Under the pieces are notes generated by a model. That model was not told the DNA's origin and ran no database searches. It worked only from the letters and a program-made list of their open reading frames with translations. Shown here in pieces: positions 1 through 8,609 of a DNA stretch of 64,000 nt; the first letter of the stretch is position 1, and every line of letters begins with the position of its first letter. The DNA comes from Sphingomonas sp. RIT328. GTDB lineage: Bacteria > Pseudomonadota > Alphaproteobacteria > Sphingomonadales > Sphingomonadaceae. The position numbers and the translations under genes are program-made. Where the stretch lies: NCBI RefSeq assembly GCF_000632225.1, contig NZ_JFYV01000023.1, positions 124,001 through 188,000 of the forward strand, given 5' to 3'.

Positions 1-2
1 TC

Positions 3-1310
3 GACCGCGGCATTCCGGCGATCAACGGCGATGCCAACGCCTTGCCCCGCTCGAATTACTACGGCGAACCATCGAACGGCACCACCAAATCCCGACAGGA
101 CCAGCACCAGGTGACCGGTCTGGCGGAGCTCGGTGGTGGCTGGACGCTGAAGGGCGGTGTGGTCTGGCGGACGGGAACGCTGAAGGGCCTGTCAGCCGAC
201 CAGTCGCGCATCGTCGGCAACGCCTTGTGGCGCCAGCGCCGATCGCGTGACTTCAGTGTCGACGATCTGTCAGCACGCCTGGAGCTCGCCGGACAGATCG
301 GGCGGCACCGGGTCAGCGCGGGCGTAAAGGGCTATCGCTTTTTCTACGGCGAACGCTGGCTGCGCATCAACCCCTCGGCTGCCGTTCCTTACGCGATCGA
401 CCTCTACAATCCGGTCTATGGATCGGTGGCAGCCCCATTGCGGCCCTTCACCAACAACGACGAGAGCCGCTGGGCAGGCACAGTCTACATACAGGACATG
501 TGGGACGTCACCGATCGGCTGACGCTGGTCGGCGGCGCACGGATCGATCCGTACCGGCAGACGATCGTCAACAACAACACAGGCGGCGTCGGCCGCAACA
601 TCGACGAGCCCGTCCACGTCCGCGCCGGGGTGCGCTACCGCGTCACGGACGTAATCGCGGTGCACGCCAATTGGGGTGAGAACTTTGCGCTGAACACCGG
701 TACGGATCGCAACGGCGCGGGCTTCGGCCCGGAAACGGGTCGCGGCTACGAGGTCGGGGTGGCGGCCAAGCTGCCGGGTGTCGATCTGGCGGCAACATGG
801 TTCGACATCCGTAAGCAGGACATCCTGACGACCGATCCTGTTGATGCGAACTTCCTTGCACCCGTCGGTAGCATCGTCAGCCGCGGTATCGAATTCGACG
901 CGTCAGCGCGGCTCGGCGATCGCTGGCAGATCGTGGCCAATTACGCCTGGCTCGATGCGAAGGCGGATGACACGACGTTTCCGACACCGGACGTCCTGAA
1001 CGTGCCGGAGCACGCGGGCACATTGCTGGTCGTCCATCGCATTCCGACCACCCGTGGCAACTGGCAGCTGATCGGGGGCGCCGCTTATGTCGGCAATCGG
1101 GCGGGATCGCTCACCGCCAATCCGGTGCTGCTACCGCAATACGTGAAGATCAAGGCGGCGATCGAAGCGCCGCTATTCGAGGGGGTTCGGTTCCGTCTCG
1201 AGGCCGACAATCTGCTCGATCAACGCTATTCCGCCAGTTCGTACAGCGCCTTGTGGATCTATCCCGGCGCGCCACGAATGGTGCGGGCGTCACTTCGTCT
1301 CGATATGTGA
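3..1310 (+). CDS. TonB-dependent receptor, C-terminal part (5' end outside window)
   Basis: The frame is open from the first in-frame codon, so only the C-terminal 435 or so residues are present; the plug and signal peptide lie upstream of the window. What remains reads as alternating beta-strands of a 22-strand outer-membrane barrel, with receptor-like stretches such as VYIQDMWDVTDRLTLVGGAR, VHANWGENFALNTG and, near the end, RLEADNLLDQRYSASSY, the usual penultimate-strand motif. The style resembles the siderophore-receptor subfamily (ferrichrome/FhuE type), but the substrate cannot be read from this part. The protein ends in LRLDM, without the usual terminal aromatic residue. It would import a ligand using TonB-ExbBD energy. 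No TonB or transporter genes lie nearby on the right. Confidence 0.88.
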   Translation, partial: DRGIPAINGDANALPRSNYYGEPSNGTTKSRQDQHQVTGLAELGGGWTLKGGVVWRTGTLKGLSADQSRIVGNALWRQRRSRDFSVDDLSARLELAGQIGRHRVSAGVKGYRFFYGERWLRINPSAAVPYAIDLYNPVYGSVAAPLRPFTNNDESRWAGTVYIQDMWDVTDRLTLVGGARIDPYRQTIVNNNTGGVGRNIDEPVHVRAGVRYRVTDVIAVHANWGENFALNTGTDRNGAGFGPETGRGYEVGVAAKLPGVDLAATWFDIRKQDILTTDPVDANFLAPVGSIVSRGIEFDASARLGDRWQIVANYAWLDAKADDTTFPTPDVLNVPEHAGTLLVVHRIPTTRGNWQLIGGAAYVGNRAGSLTANPVLLPQYVKIKAAIEAPLFEGVRFRLEADNLLDQRYSASSYSALWIYPGAPRMVRASLRLDM

Positions 1311-1722
1311 AGCGGATAGGGCAGGACTTTACCGGTTCCGTCACCTTATTGCAGATCAACCGTGGCAGGAATGAAGCGGGACAGTCGCAGCCGCCCGGCC
1401 GCGGGTGGGCGTCGGCGAATTTCCTGCCTGAAAAACTAGCGACCTGCGGCCTCGACACCCTATTGGTGCTGACGGCATAGTTACATTCGCCGCAGGCGGA
1501 CTGCACCAGGCGCCTGCTGCGACTTTCCTTCGTGTCGACGCCCCAGATGCGGTCATTCCATGCCGCTTCCCTGCCCCAATCTACGCCAGCCGTTCGACTC
1601 AGATCGGCGGGCACGCAATAGCGGCCGAGGCTAGCTCAGCGGCCGCCGTCATACGCGCGCCGCCAAATCTCAGGCTGGTCTTCGCGGTTGTGGCTTCGAC
1701 AGGCGAGAGGTCCTTACCGTCC
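1311..1722. other. Intergenic gap, no gene supported
   Basis: About 410 bases between the receptor and the convergent GH43 gene. The open frames on either strand have no recognisable domain and look like GC-driven shadows. I see no strong terminator hairpin, tRNA or repeat here. Confidence 0.5.
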
Positions 1723-2730
1723 TTATTCGGCGGGCGGCACCGACACACCGGCTTGGGTCTGGATCACCGGTTTCATGGTACCATCAGGATTGTAGCGGAG
1801 ATGCTCGACCGTGATCGCCCGCCGCCCCAATGCGCCTTTCTGGTCACCGATCGTCAGCGATGCATTGTGCAGGAACAGGTACGATTGCCCCTTGAATTCG
1901 GCAATGCCGGGGTGGATCGTAAAGCTATTGGCCGCCGATCCGGTCAGCTCTCCCCGATATGTCCACGGACCCTGAATGCTCGGCGCGGTGGCATAAGCAA
2001 CTCGCTCGTTGCGATCCTTGCCCGTCGGATCCATCGAGGCATAGGTGAGGTAATAAAGGTCCCCGCGTCGATGCAGCCACGGCCCCTCGACATAATGGGG
2101 CGGCGTGATTTCGGTGATCGGGCCGTCCAGCTCGATCATGTTGGGCTTGAGCTTGGCGATGTAGCACTGCCGGTTGCCCCACGCGATCCACGACGTACCA
2201 TCGCGGTCGGTGAGCACGGTAGGATCGATATCCTCCCAGCTATGCTCACCCTTGGGCGTCATCTCGTTGGTGATCAGCGCTGATCCGCGCGCGTCCTTGA
2301 ACGGCCCCGTCGGGCTGTCCGACACCGCGACGCCTATGGCCTTGCCGGGGTGCGTATCATCATGCTCGGCCGGCACGTAAAGGTAGAACTTGCCGTTCTT
2401 CTGAACGGCCTGCGGCGCCCAAGCGTCCTTCTTGGCCCATGTCAGATCGGCGATGTTCAGGATCGGCGGATACGCCTTCCACGTCTTCATGTCGGTGGTC
2501 GAATAGACCATCCATTCCCGCATGTTGAACATCTCACCATCCCTGGCCTCGTCGTGATCGACGTAGAGATACAGGGTGTCGCCGACGACGAGCGGCGCTG
2601 GGTCGGCAAGGAATGTGTCGCGGATGATCGGATTGGAGCCGGGCAAATCGCGGCCTTGGCAAAGGCCTGTCGATGCGGAGACCGCCACCGTCGATACCAG
2701 CGCCAGAGCGCACACCCGCAGCCAGCCCAT
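1723..2730 (-). CDS. Secreted glycoside hydrolase family 43 (arabinosidase/xylosidase-like)
   Basis: 335 residues. The N-terminus (MGWLRVCALALVSTVAVSAS) is a Sec signal peptide, so the enzyme is exported. The five-bladed propeller catalytic triad of GH43 is visible: the base Asp in FLADPAPLVV near residue 42, the pKa-modulating Asp in WEDIDPTVLTDRDG near 168, and the acid Glu in YVEGPWL near 215. GH43 enzymes remove arabinose or xylose from plant polysaccharides; which one cannot be decided here. The length fits a single-domain GH43 without a carbohydrate-binding module. It stands alone, with no sugar-uptake genes on its right. Its neighbours are a TonB receptor and an alpha/beta hydrolase, in keeping with an accessory region. 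Confidence 0.9.
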   Translation of the reverse strand: MGWLRVCALALVSTVAVSASTGLCQGRDLPGSNPIIRDTFLADPAPLVVGDTLYLYVDHDEARDGEMFNMREWMVYSTTDMKTWKAYPPILNIADLTWAKKDAWAPQAVQKNGKFYLYVPAEHDDTHPGKAIGVAVSDSPTGPFKDARGSALITNEMTPKGEHSWEDIDPTVLTDRDGTSWIAWGNRQCYIAKLKPNMIELDGPITEITPPHYVEGPWLHRRGDLYYLTYASMDPTGKDRNERVAYATAPSIQGPWTYRGELTGSAANSFTIHPGIAEFKGQSYLFLHNASLTIGDQKGALGRRAITVEHLRYNPDGTMKPVIQTQAGVSVPPAE

Positions 2731-3053
2731 GCCTACCCCTCCTATTATCGGATTCGCTGGGTTAACCGGACGGTACGGCAGGTCAACGAAAATGGGGGTG
2801 CCGATACCAGGCTGACAGTTTTGACGTCAGCTTGGCCCCGAAATCGGCCATTCCGTGCAGGCGTAGCGCTACTCGCAAGCGGTCGCTCGGTCATGTCCAA
2901 GGACCCTTTTGCTGAACAGGCAGAAGTCCCCGGCCCCACCGCCGTCCGGCATGCGCCCTGCGGCCGATCTCCAGCGCCCGTCAGCCGAGAAAGGCCGGGC
3001 CCACGAAGCGACCGGGCTCGTTGAGCGTCTCACAACGACGAGGCGGAGACGGC
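2731..3053. other. Intergenic region between divergent GH43 and hydrolase genes
   Basis: About 320 bases that must hold the divergent promoters of the GH43 gene and the alpha/beta hydrolase. No clear operator palindrome or RNA gene is visible. A sequence close to a Shine-Dalgarno (ggcggaga) precedes the hydrolase ATG. Confidence 0.4.
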
Positions 3054-3827
3054 ATGAACACGATCGAGCGCGGCACTGGCCGCACACTGCTTCTGATCCA
3101 CGGCCTGGGCGGGAGTTGGCGATCGTGGAGCACCGTCTTGGCGCCACTCAGCGCCTCGCGGAAGGTCATCGCGGTCGACCTTCCCGGCCATGGGGCTACC
3201 CTTGCCGAATCCGACAGCGGGACGTTCGATGGTCTGGTCGGCAGCGTGGAGCGTTACATCGCGGAGGCCGGCTTGTCCGGCGTCGATGTCGTCGGCAGTT
3301 CGATGGGCGCGCGGATCGTGCTGGAGCTCGCGCGGCGCGGACTCGTCGGCAACGTCGTCGCGCTGGATCCGGGCGGCTTCTGGCGAGGCTGGGAGCGCAC
3401 CTTCTTCAGGACCACCATCGGCGCCTCCGGTCGCTTGCTGCGGGCCATCCGGCCAGGCCTGCCGGCGTTGAGCCGGAATGCAGCGTCGCGCACGGCGCTG
3501 CTCGCTCAGCTCTCCGCGCGTCCTTGGGCGCTTGACGGGGAGACCGTCGCGACCGAGCTGGAAGGTCTCAGTACAACGCCGACGTTCGACGCGCTGGTGC
3601 GGAGCCTTGCCACGGGACCTGAGCAGTCCGGTCCCGCCGCTGCCGGCACCGGCCGGGTCGTCATCGGGTGGGGCAGGCACGACCGGCTCTGCCTCCCCAG
3701 ACAGGCTGCGCGCGCGCAGGCAGCCTTTCCCGGCGCCGAGCTCCACTGGTTTGACGGCAGCGGCCACTTTCCGATGTGGGACATGCCGGAGGAGACCGTC
3801 GCCGTCATTCTCGACGCGACGCGGTGA
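3054..3827 (+). CDS. Alpha/beta hydrolase
   Basis: 257 residues from the ATG at 3054, preceded by a purine-rich site; a TTG 33 bases upstream is less likely. The fold markers are the oxyanion loop HGLGGSW (residues 16-22), the nucleophile elbow G-S-S-M-G with Ser83, a late acidic residue in HDRLCLP and the catalytic His in GSGHFPMWD. It has no signal peptide, so it is cytoplasmic. Substrate is unknown: esterases, lactonases and C-C hydrolases all share this layout. It is a single gene with unrelated neighbours. Confidence 0.85.
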   Translation: MNTIERGTGRTLLLIHGLGGSWRSWSTVLAPLSASRKVIAVDLPGHGATLAESDSGTFDGLVGSVERYIAEAGLSGVDVVGSSMGARIVLELARRGLVGNVVALDPGGFWRGWERTFFRTTIGASGRLLRAIRPGLPALSRNAASRTALLAQLSARPWALDGETVATELEGLSTTPTFDALVRSLATGPEQSGPAAAGTGRVVIGWGRHDRLCLPRQAARAQAAFPGAELHWFDGSGHFPMWDMPEETVAVILDATR

Positions 3828-3900
3828 TGCTCCACCCGCCGGACGGCGCGATTGCGCGAAGATGGCAGCATCGCCCCACACACGGCATTGCCGCTGAGGG

Positions 3901-4794
3901 TCAGCAGCGATCATCCAGATAGGCGGCGAGTTCCTCGGCCGTCCCGTCCGGGAAGGATTGCCGCAGGAACGCCAGGAACGCCGACACCCTGGCGTTCAGC
4001 AGGCGTCGCGAGGGGTAGAGCGCCCATAGCGCGACGCGTGAGGTCGGGACATCACCCCACGCCATCAGCCGCCCTCTTGCGATGTCCCGGCTGACCAGCG
4101 ACAGGGGCAAACGCGCTACGCCGGCACCAAGACGCGCCGCATCTCGGATCATGACCAGCGAGGACATTCGGAGCACCGGATCGATCGCGATTGCGCGTTG
4201 TCCATCGGCGGTGTCGATCGTCCAGCTCCTCTCGACGTCGCGGTCGCGCACGACGGCAGGAAAGATGCCGCCTGCCCGCGGCAATAGGTCAGGTGCAGCA
4301 ACGACGACCAACCGGTCGTGGAGGAAGGGTCGGCCCACCAGCGCATCGTCCGCTGCCGGGTTTACCCGGATGACCAGATCATAGCCCTCCTCGACCATAT
4401 CGACCGCGCGGTCGTCGGTCGTGACCTCCAGTCGGACATCGGGATGGCGCTGCGCGAATCCGGCCGCCAGCCGCCCCATCGCGGTCTGGGAGAAGAGCAG
4501 GGGCGCGCTGATCCTGAGGCGCCCACGGACCGCTGCGCTGCCCGATGCGATCTCGATCGTCGTCTCCTCGAGCTCAGCGAGCAGAGCGCCTGCCCTTTCG
4601 GCCAACGCCCGCCCCTCCTCGGTCAGCTTGAGGTCGCGCTGGCCGCGCTCGAACAGACGCAGGTCGAGCGCGGCCTCCAGCTCCGCCACGCGGCGCGACA
4701 GCGTCGCCTTGGGCCTGCGCGCGGCGCGCGCGGCTTTGCCGAAGCCACCATGGCGGGCAACGAGCGTGAAATCGGCGAGCGCGAGCAGGTCCAT
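3901..4794 (-). CDS. LysR-family transcriptional regulator
   Basis: 297 residues, typical LysR length. The N-terminal winged helix-turn-helix covers about residues 1-60 (FTLVARHGGFGKAARAARRP, then LSRRVAELEAALDLRLFER); the rest is the periplasmic-binding-like effector domain (ISAPLLFSQTAMGRLAAGF and on). It lies divergent to the NmrA-type oxidoreductase gene with 101 bases between start codons, the classic arrangement in which LysR controls its divergent neighbour and itself. This resembles the many sphingomonad LysR/NAD(P)-binding-protein pairs; the inducer is unknown. Confidence 0.93.
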   Translation of the reverse strand: MDLLALADFTLVARHGGFGKAARAARRPKATLSRRVAELEAALDLRLFERGQRDLKLTEEGRALAERAGALLAELEETTIEIASGSAAVRGRLRISAPLLFSQTAMGRLAAGFAQRHPDVRLEVTTDDRAVDMVEEGYDLVIRVNPAADDALVGRPFLHDRLVVVAAPDLLPRAGGIFPAVVRDRDVERSWTIDTADGQRAIAIDPVLRMSSLVMIRDAARLGAGVARLPLSLVSRDIARGRLMAWGDVPTSRVALWALYPSRRLLNARVSAFLAFLRQSFPDGTAEELAAYLDDRC

Positions 4795-4895
4795 ATCGTT
4801 CCACCCATGAGACGGCGCGTCCAGATTGCGCGTCTATTTGCCGTACGATGGATCACGCATCTTGCCCGGGTCAGCAAGACCCAAGGAGAAGCCTC

Positions 4896-5762
4896 ATGAC
4901 CATCCTCGTAATCGGTGCCACCGGACGCGTCGGCCGCCACGTCGTCGAACAGCTCGTCGCTCGCAACGCCTCTGTCCGCGTCCTCACCCGCGACCCTGCC
5001 AAGGCGGCGTTTCCGACCGGCGTCGATATCGCCAAGGGCGATCTTCTCGATATCGACTCCCTGCGCGCGGCCTTCGTCGGCGTCAGGACGCTGTTCCTGC
5101 TCAATGCGGTGACCGGTGACGAATTCACCCAGGCGATCGTCACGCTCAACATCGCGCGCGAGGCCGGAGTCGACCGCGTCGTCTATCTGTCGGTGTTCGA
5201 CGCCGACCGCGCCGTCAACGTACCCCATTTCGCGGTCAAATCGGGAGCCGAGCGGATGCTCGAGGCGATGAACTTCGGCGCCACCATTCTGCGTCCGACC
5301 TATTTCATCGACAATGAGGCGATGGTGAAGGACGTGATCCTTCAGCACGGCGTCTATCCGATGCCGATCGGCGGCAAGGGCGTGGCTATGGTCGATGCGC
5401 GCGACATCGCCGAGGTCGCCGCGATCGAGCTGATCCGGCGTGACCGCGCACCTGACAAGCTGCCGATCGAGAGGATCAACGTGGTCGGCCCCGAGACGCT
5501 GACCGGCGACGACGTGGCAGCGATATGGTCCGACGTCCTCGGCCGCCCCGTCGTCTATGGCGGCGACGATCCCAGCGGCTTCGAACAGAATATGGCGACG
5601 GTCATGCCGCGCTGGATGGCCTATGAGATGCGGCTGATGGCCGAGCGCTACGTCAGCGACGGGATGATCCCCGCGGCCGGCGAGCGCGAGCGCTTGGCCA
5701 GCCTGCTCGGCCGGCCCCTGCACGCCTATCGCGAGACGGCCGTGCGGCTCGCGTCCGCCTGA
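4896..5762 (+). CDS. NmrA/SDR-type NAD(P)-binding oxidoreductase
   Basis: 288 residues. The ATG at 4896 is chosen because AAGGAG sits about 8 bases upstream; an ATG 48 bases earlier gives a poor N-terminus. The dinucleotide-binding motif GATGRVG is at residues 7-13 (MTILVIGATGRVGRH), followed by an atypical extended-SDR core of the NmrA / quinone oxidoreductase (QOR2-like) type: LNIAREAGVDRVVYLS, then ILRPTYFIDN. The catalytic Tyr-x3-Lys of classical SDRs is not evident, which is usual for NmrA-like proteins. It is probably a cytoplasmic NADPH-dependent reductase or redox sensor controlled by the divergent LysR gene. Confidence 0.85.
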   Translation: MTILVIGATGRVGRHVVEQLVARNASVRVLTRDPAKAAFPTGVDIAKGDLLDIDSLRAAFVGVRTLFLLNAVTGDEFTQAIVTLNIAREAGVDRVVYLSVFDADRAVNVPHFAVKSGAERMLEAMNFGATILRPTYFIDNEAMVKDVILQHGVYPMPIGGKGVAMVDARDIAEVAAIELIRRDRAPDKLPIERINVVGPETLTGDDVAAIWSDVLGRPVVYGGDDPSGFEQNMATVMPRWMAYEMRLMAERYVSDGMIPAAGERERLASLLGRPLHAYRETAVRLASA

Positions 5763-5823
5763 TCTTCGGGCGGCGTCCCGGCGAGCGGCAGGTGGCTACC
5801 CGCCGGCCGCCGGGTTCCGCGCG

Positions 5824-6060
5824 TCAGGCCGCGTCCGCCATACAGGCGATCGCATCTGCACCGCCAGGTATCTTGAGCGGTGCGGCCGGGTTGGTCGCGG
5901 CCTCGAACACGGCAGCCGCGACGTCCCGGGCATGGGTGACCCGCCCTGTGTCCTCTGGAAATCGCTTCATCATGCCCTCGATCAGCGGCTTGTAGTCGGG
6001 ATCGTCAAGACCGCGCAGGGGCGGCCTCGCATTCGCGCCGAACCGCGTCGTCGGGGATCT
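5824..6060 (-). pseudogene. Truncated short-chain dehydrogenase, C-terminal remnant
   Basis: About 78 codons that match only the C-terminal end of a classical SDR: a substrate-loop-like stretch (TTRFGANARPPLRGLDDPDY), then RVTHARDVAAAVFEAATNP and LKIPGGADAI, where SDRs usually have the final helix and strand. The Rossmann GxxxGxG and the YxxxK catalytic motif are missing. The 5' side runs directly into the decayed IS6 transposase, so the gene was most likely cut by that insertion. The ATG at 6063 is formed by the junction and overlaps the transposase stop. It is unlikely to make a working enzyme. Confidence 0.7.
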
Positions 6061-6470
6061 CATCTGGCCTTCAGTGCCTTCCCCAGGAAAGTCAGCGCTG
6101 CCGCCTCGTCACGGGCCTTGGTGACGTAGCTTTCCAGCACCTCGCCTTCCTGACCGAACGCCCGCCACAGGTGGAGCTTTTCGCCATTCAGCTTCACCTA
6201 CATCTCGTCCCGATGCCGCCGCCGATGGCGAAAGCCACGCATCAGGCTTACCCGCTGATGGCGGATATCGTCGGCAAAGAGTGGGCCGAATCTCTTCCAG
6301 CAAAGGCCCACCCTCTCGTTTCAGATGTCGATCCCCCGCCCGGACAGCAGCTCCTTGACGGTCCATAGCGACAACGGGAAGCGTACGTACATCAGCACCA
6401 CCGAGCGGATCACCTCAGCAGACGCGTTGCAGTAGCGGGACGGACTGGCGGGCTTGCGCGGGCGGAACAT
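6060..6470 (-). pseudogene. Decayed IS6-family transposase fragment
   Basis: Reading the minus strand from the ATG at 6470 in a single frame gives an IS6/IS26-type transposase start: a short leader, then ASAEVIRSVVLMYVRFPLSL, VKELLSGRGIDI, an in-frame TGA, KRFGPLFADDIRHQRVSLMR, the HRDEM block holding the first Asp of the DDE triad, an in-frame TAG, VKLNGEKLHLWRAFGQEGEV and SYVTKARDEAAALTFLGKAL, then a stop at 6060-6062. Family members continue about 100 residues more with the second Asp and the Glu, so this copy has two internal stops and no C-terminal half. No convincing terminal inverted repeats were found. It abuts the SDR remnant on one side and tRNA-Ser on the other. Confidence 0.82.
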
Positions 6471-6570
6471 ATGCCAGCTGGACCCGCGTTCGATTACCTG
6501 CCTGTGCACTTGGCTTGACGGAGCCACCCAGCGAGCACCTGCGATGACAGCATAATTCTGGCGGTGGAAG

Positions 6571-6660
<90 letters not shown>

Positions 6661-6789
6661 GCAGAAGACGTTTCGGCAAGGCCCTGCGGCCCGCGATCGG
6701 TCGGTCGAGGGCGCGCCTCTAACGGGTTCGTTTTGCGGTGGCAACACCCTTCCGCTTGTGCAGCGCAGAAACCGCCCTAGATTACGGCT

Positions 6790-7170
6790 ATGCCTCGTCA
6801 CGATCCCATTGGTACCGCTGCCGCCGCCGAGATCGAGGCGCCGGCGGTGGCGCATGCGCGCTTCTCGATCGGCGACGTCGTGCGGCATCGCCTGTTCGAC
6901 TTCCGCGGCGTGATCTTCGATGTCGATCCGGTCTTCTCGAACACCGACGAATGGTATGAGGCGATTCCCGAAAGCGCCCGGCCGACCAAGGACCAGCCCT
7001 TCTACCATCTGCTCGCCGAGAATATGGAATCGAGCTACATCGCCTACGTCAGCCAGCAGAATCTGGTCGCCGACGACAGTGACGAGCCGATCGATCACCC
7101 GGCGATCAGCGGGCTGTTCACCGGTTATGCCGACGGCCGCTACGCTCTGCGCCGCGAACATCGCCACTAG
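6790..7170 (+). CDS. hspQ: Heat shock protein HspQ
   Basis: 126 residues. The YccV-like/hemimethylated-DNA-binding domain begins around residue 22 with ARFSIGDVVRHRLFDFRGVI and continues with DPVFSNTDEWYEAIP and PFYHLLAENMESSYIAYVSQ, all HspQ hallmarks. In enterobacteria HspQ is a small adaptor and specificity factor for Lon and affects DnaA turnover; that role is transferred by homology. The 20-residue N-terminal extension is low in complexity. It is a single gene between tRNA-Ser and rplU. Confidence 0.9.
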   Translation: MPRHDPIGTAAAAEIEAPAVAHARFSIGDVVRHRLFDFRGVIFDVDPVFSNTDEWYEAIPESARPTKDQPFYHLLAENMESSYIAYVSQQNLVADDSDEPIDHPAISGLFTGYADGRYALRREHRH

Positions 7171-7205
7171 GCGCCGGCCCGCCAGCAGAATCGGGCGGCG
7201 GGTGG

Positions 7206-7233
7206 TTGACAGCGGCGCGCCTTTTCCTTAGCT
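7206..7233 (+). promoter_or_regulatory. Candidate sigma-70 promoter for rplU-rpmA
   Basis: TTGACA (7206-7211) is followed after 16 bases by TTAGCT (7228-7233), about 65 bases before the rplU ATG. The -35 is a perfect match and the -10 is weak, as in many alphaproteobacterial ribosomal promoters. Confidence 0.5.
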
Positions 7234-7297
7234 GCCACCGCTCATCCCGCCGGGCCTTCCCGCGCGGGCATATGTTTTTTGGGAAGTGACTAAAGCC

Positions 7298-7594
7298 ATG
7301 TTCGCAGTCGTGCGCACGGGCGGCAAGCAGTATCGCGTCGCCGCCGGAGACAAGATCGTCGTCGAGAAGCTGGACGGCGAGGCCGGTGCATCGATCACGC
7401 TGGGTGACGTCCTGCTCGCGGGCGAAGGCTCGGAGCTGAAGAGCGTCGAGGGCCTCACCGTCGCCGCCGAGATCGTCGCGCAGGCGAAGGGCGAGAAGGT
7501 CATCGTCTTCAAGAAGCGCCGCCGTCACAATTATCGCCGCAAGAACGGCCATCGCCAGAACCACACGATCCTCAAGATCGTTTCGGTCGGCTGA
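7298..7594 (+). CDS. rplU: 50S ribosomal protein L21
   Basis: 98 residues, close to the family's usual 100-103. The ATG at 7298 starts [20 protein letters not shown], the universal L21 N-terminus; a GTG 12 bases upstream adds four residues not found in the family. The conserved basic C-terminal tail [19 protein letters not shown] contacts 23S rRNA. It is followed by rpmA 27 bases downstream in the standard rplU-rpmA operon. Confidence 0.97.
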   Translation: MFAVVRTGGKQYRVAAGDKIVVEKLDGEAGASITLGDVLLAGEGSELKSVEGLTVAAEIVAQAKGEKVIVFKKRRRHNYRRKNGHRQNHTILKIVSVG

Positions 7595-7621
7595 GCCCAG
7601 CGCGCACAGGAGTAGAGCAGC

Positions 7622-7891
7622 ATGGCACATAAGAAAGCAGGCGGTTCGTCGCGCAACGGTCGCGATTCGGCCGGTCGTCGTCTCGGCGTGAAGAAGTTCG
7701 GTGGTCAGGAAGCGATCGCCGGCAACATCCTCGTGCGTCAGCGCGGCACCAAATTCTATCCGGGCGCCAATGTCGGCATCGGCAAGGATCACACCCTGTT
7801 TGCGCTCGTCGACGGCCGCGTGGCGTTCCACGAGGGCAAGCTCGGCCGTAAATTCTGCTCGGTGCAGATTATGGCGGAAGCCGCCGAATAA
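7622..7891 (+). CDS. rpmA: 50S ribosomal protein L27
   Basis: 89 residues starting [20 protein letters not shown], the standard L27 N-terminal tail that reaches the peptidyl-transferase centre; there is no Firmicutes-type cleavable extension. AGGAG lies about 9 bases before the ATG. It is the second gene of the rplU-rpmA operon and ends before a clear intrinsic terminator at 7960. Confidence 0.97.
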   Translation: MAHKKAGGSSRNGRDSAGRRLGVKKFGGQEAIAGNILVRQRGTKFYPGANVGIGKDHTLFALVDGRVAFHEGKLGRKFCSVQIMAEAAE

Positions 7892-7959
7892 CATCGGGTA
7901 ACCAGCCGGGTTACCCACCAGGGTGACCCGGTCGCACTGCCAGCCAGTGCCCACCAATC

Positions 7960-7990
7960 AAGGGAGACGGGTCATCCGGCTCCCTTTTTT
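7960..7990 (+). terminator. Rho-independent terminator of rplU-rpmA
   Basis: Stem AAGGGAG/CTCCCTT extended by CGG/CCG across an A-G mismatch, loop GTCAT, followed by TTTT so the run reads TTTTTT. It lies 68 bases after the rpmA stop and 74 bases before the GNAT start. Confidence 0.85.
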
Positions 7991-8063
7991 CTTGCTCCCC
8001 CAACCTTTTGTCCCTGCCGCGTCACAGATGCGTGGCACGGGCGCGGCCAAGGAGAGAGCGAGA

Positions 8064-8609
8064 ATGTTCGCCCGGACGAAGAGACTGACGCTGCGGCCAC
8101 CCTGGCCCGAGGATGCCGGCGCGCTGGCGCAGGCGATCGGCCATGATGCGGTGCTGCGCATGCTGCTGCGCGTCCCCAGCCCCTATACGCTCGCCGACGC
8201 GCAGGCGTTCTGCGCCGCGCCGCGGCCGCATGACGAACCGCGCTTCGTCATCGTCGCGCATGACGGCGGCGGCGCGCCCGCGCTGATCGGCGGGATCGGC
8301 ATATCGGAGCAGGAGGGCACGCCCAACCTCGGCTATTGGCTGACGCCGTCCGCCTGGGGGCGCGGCTATGCGACCGAGGCGGGACGCGCGGTGGTCGCAA
8401 TGGCGCGGCATGCGCTGCCGATCGAGCGACTCGCCGCCTGGCATTTCGCCGACAATCCGGCGTCGGGCGCGGTGCTGCGCAAGCTCGGCTTCTGCCCGAC
8501 CGGCCGCACGACGCCGCGCGAATCGCCCGCGCGCAGCCAGCCTGCGGCGACGGTCGGGCATGAGCTCGACCTCAGCGGGCGATGCGAGCCGATGCCGATC
8601 GCCGCCTAG
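8064..8609 (+). CDS. GNAT-family N-acetyltransferase (RimJ/RimL type)
   Basis: 181 residues from the ATG at 8064, which has AAGGAGAG just upstream; the longer open frame would run back over the rpmA terminator. It begins with the RimJ/RimL-type FARTKRLTLRPPWPEDAGAL. The acetyl-CoA pyrophosphate loop is seen as WGRGYATEAGRAV, followed by the late strand NPASGAVLRKLGF. The substrate is unknown and may be a protein N-terminus or a small amine. The last 4 bases overlap the convergent DUF1275 gene. Confidence 0.87.
   Translation: MFARTKRLTLRPPWPEDAGALAQAIGHDAVLRMLLRVPSPYTLADAQAFCAAPRPHDEPRFVIVAHDGGGAPALIGGIGISEQEGTPNLGYWLTPSAWGRGYATEAGRAVVAMARHALPIERLAAWHFADNPASGAVLRKLGFCPTGRTTPRESPARSQPAATVGHELDLSGRCEPMPIAA

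Noticed and set aside
6481..6570. IS6 terminal inverted repeat next to tRNA-Ser
   Set aside because: I looked for the GGTTCTGTTGCAAA-type end and found only a weak GGCTCC-containing stretch; not enough to define an element boundary.
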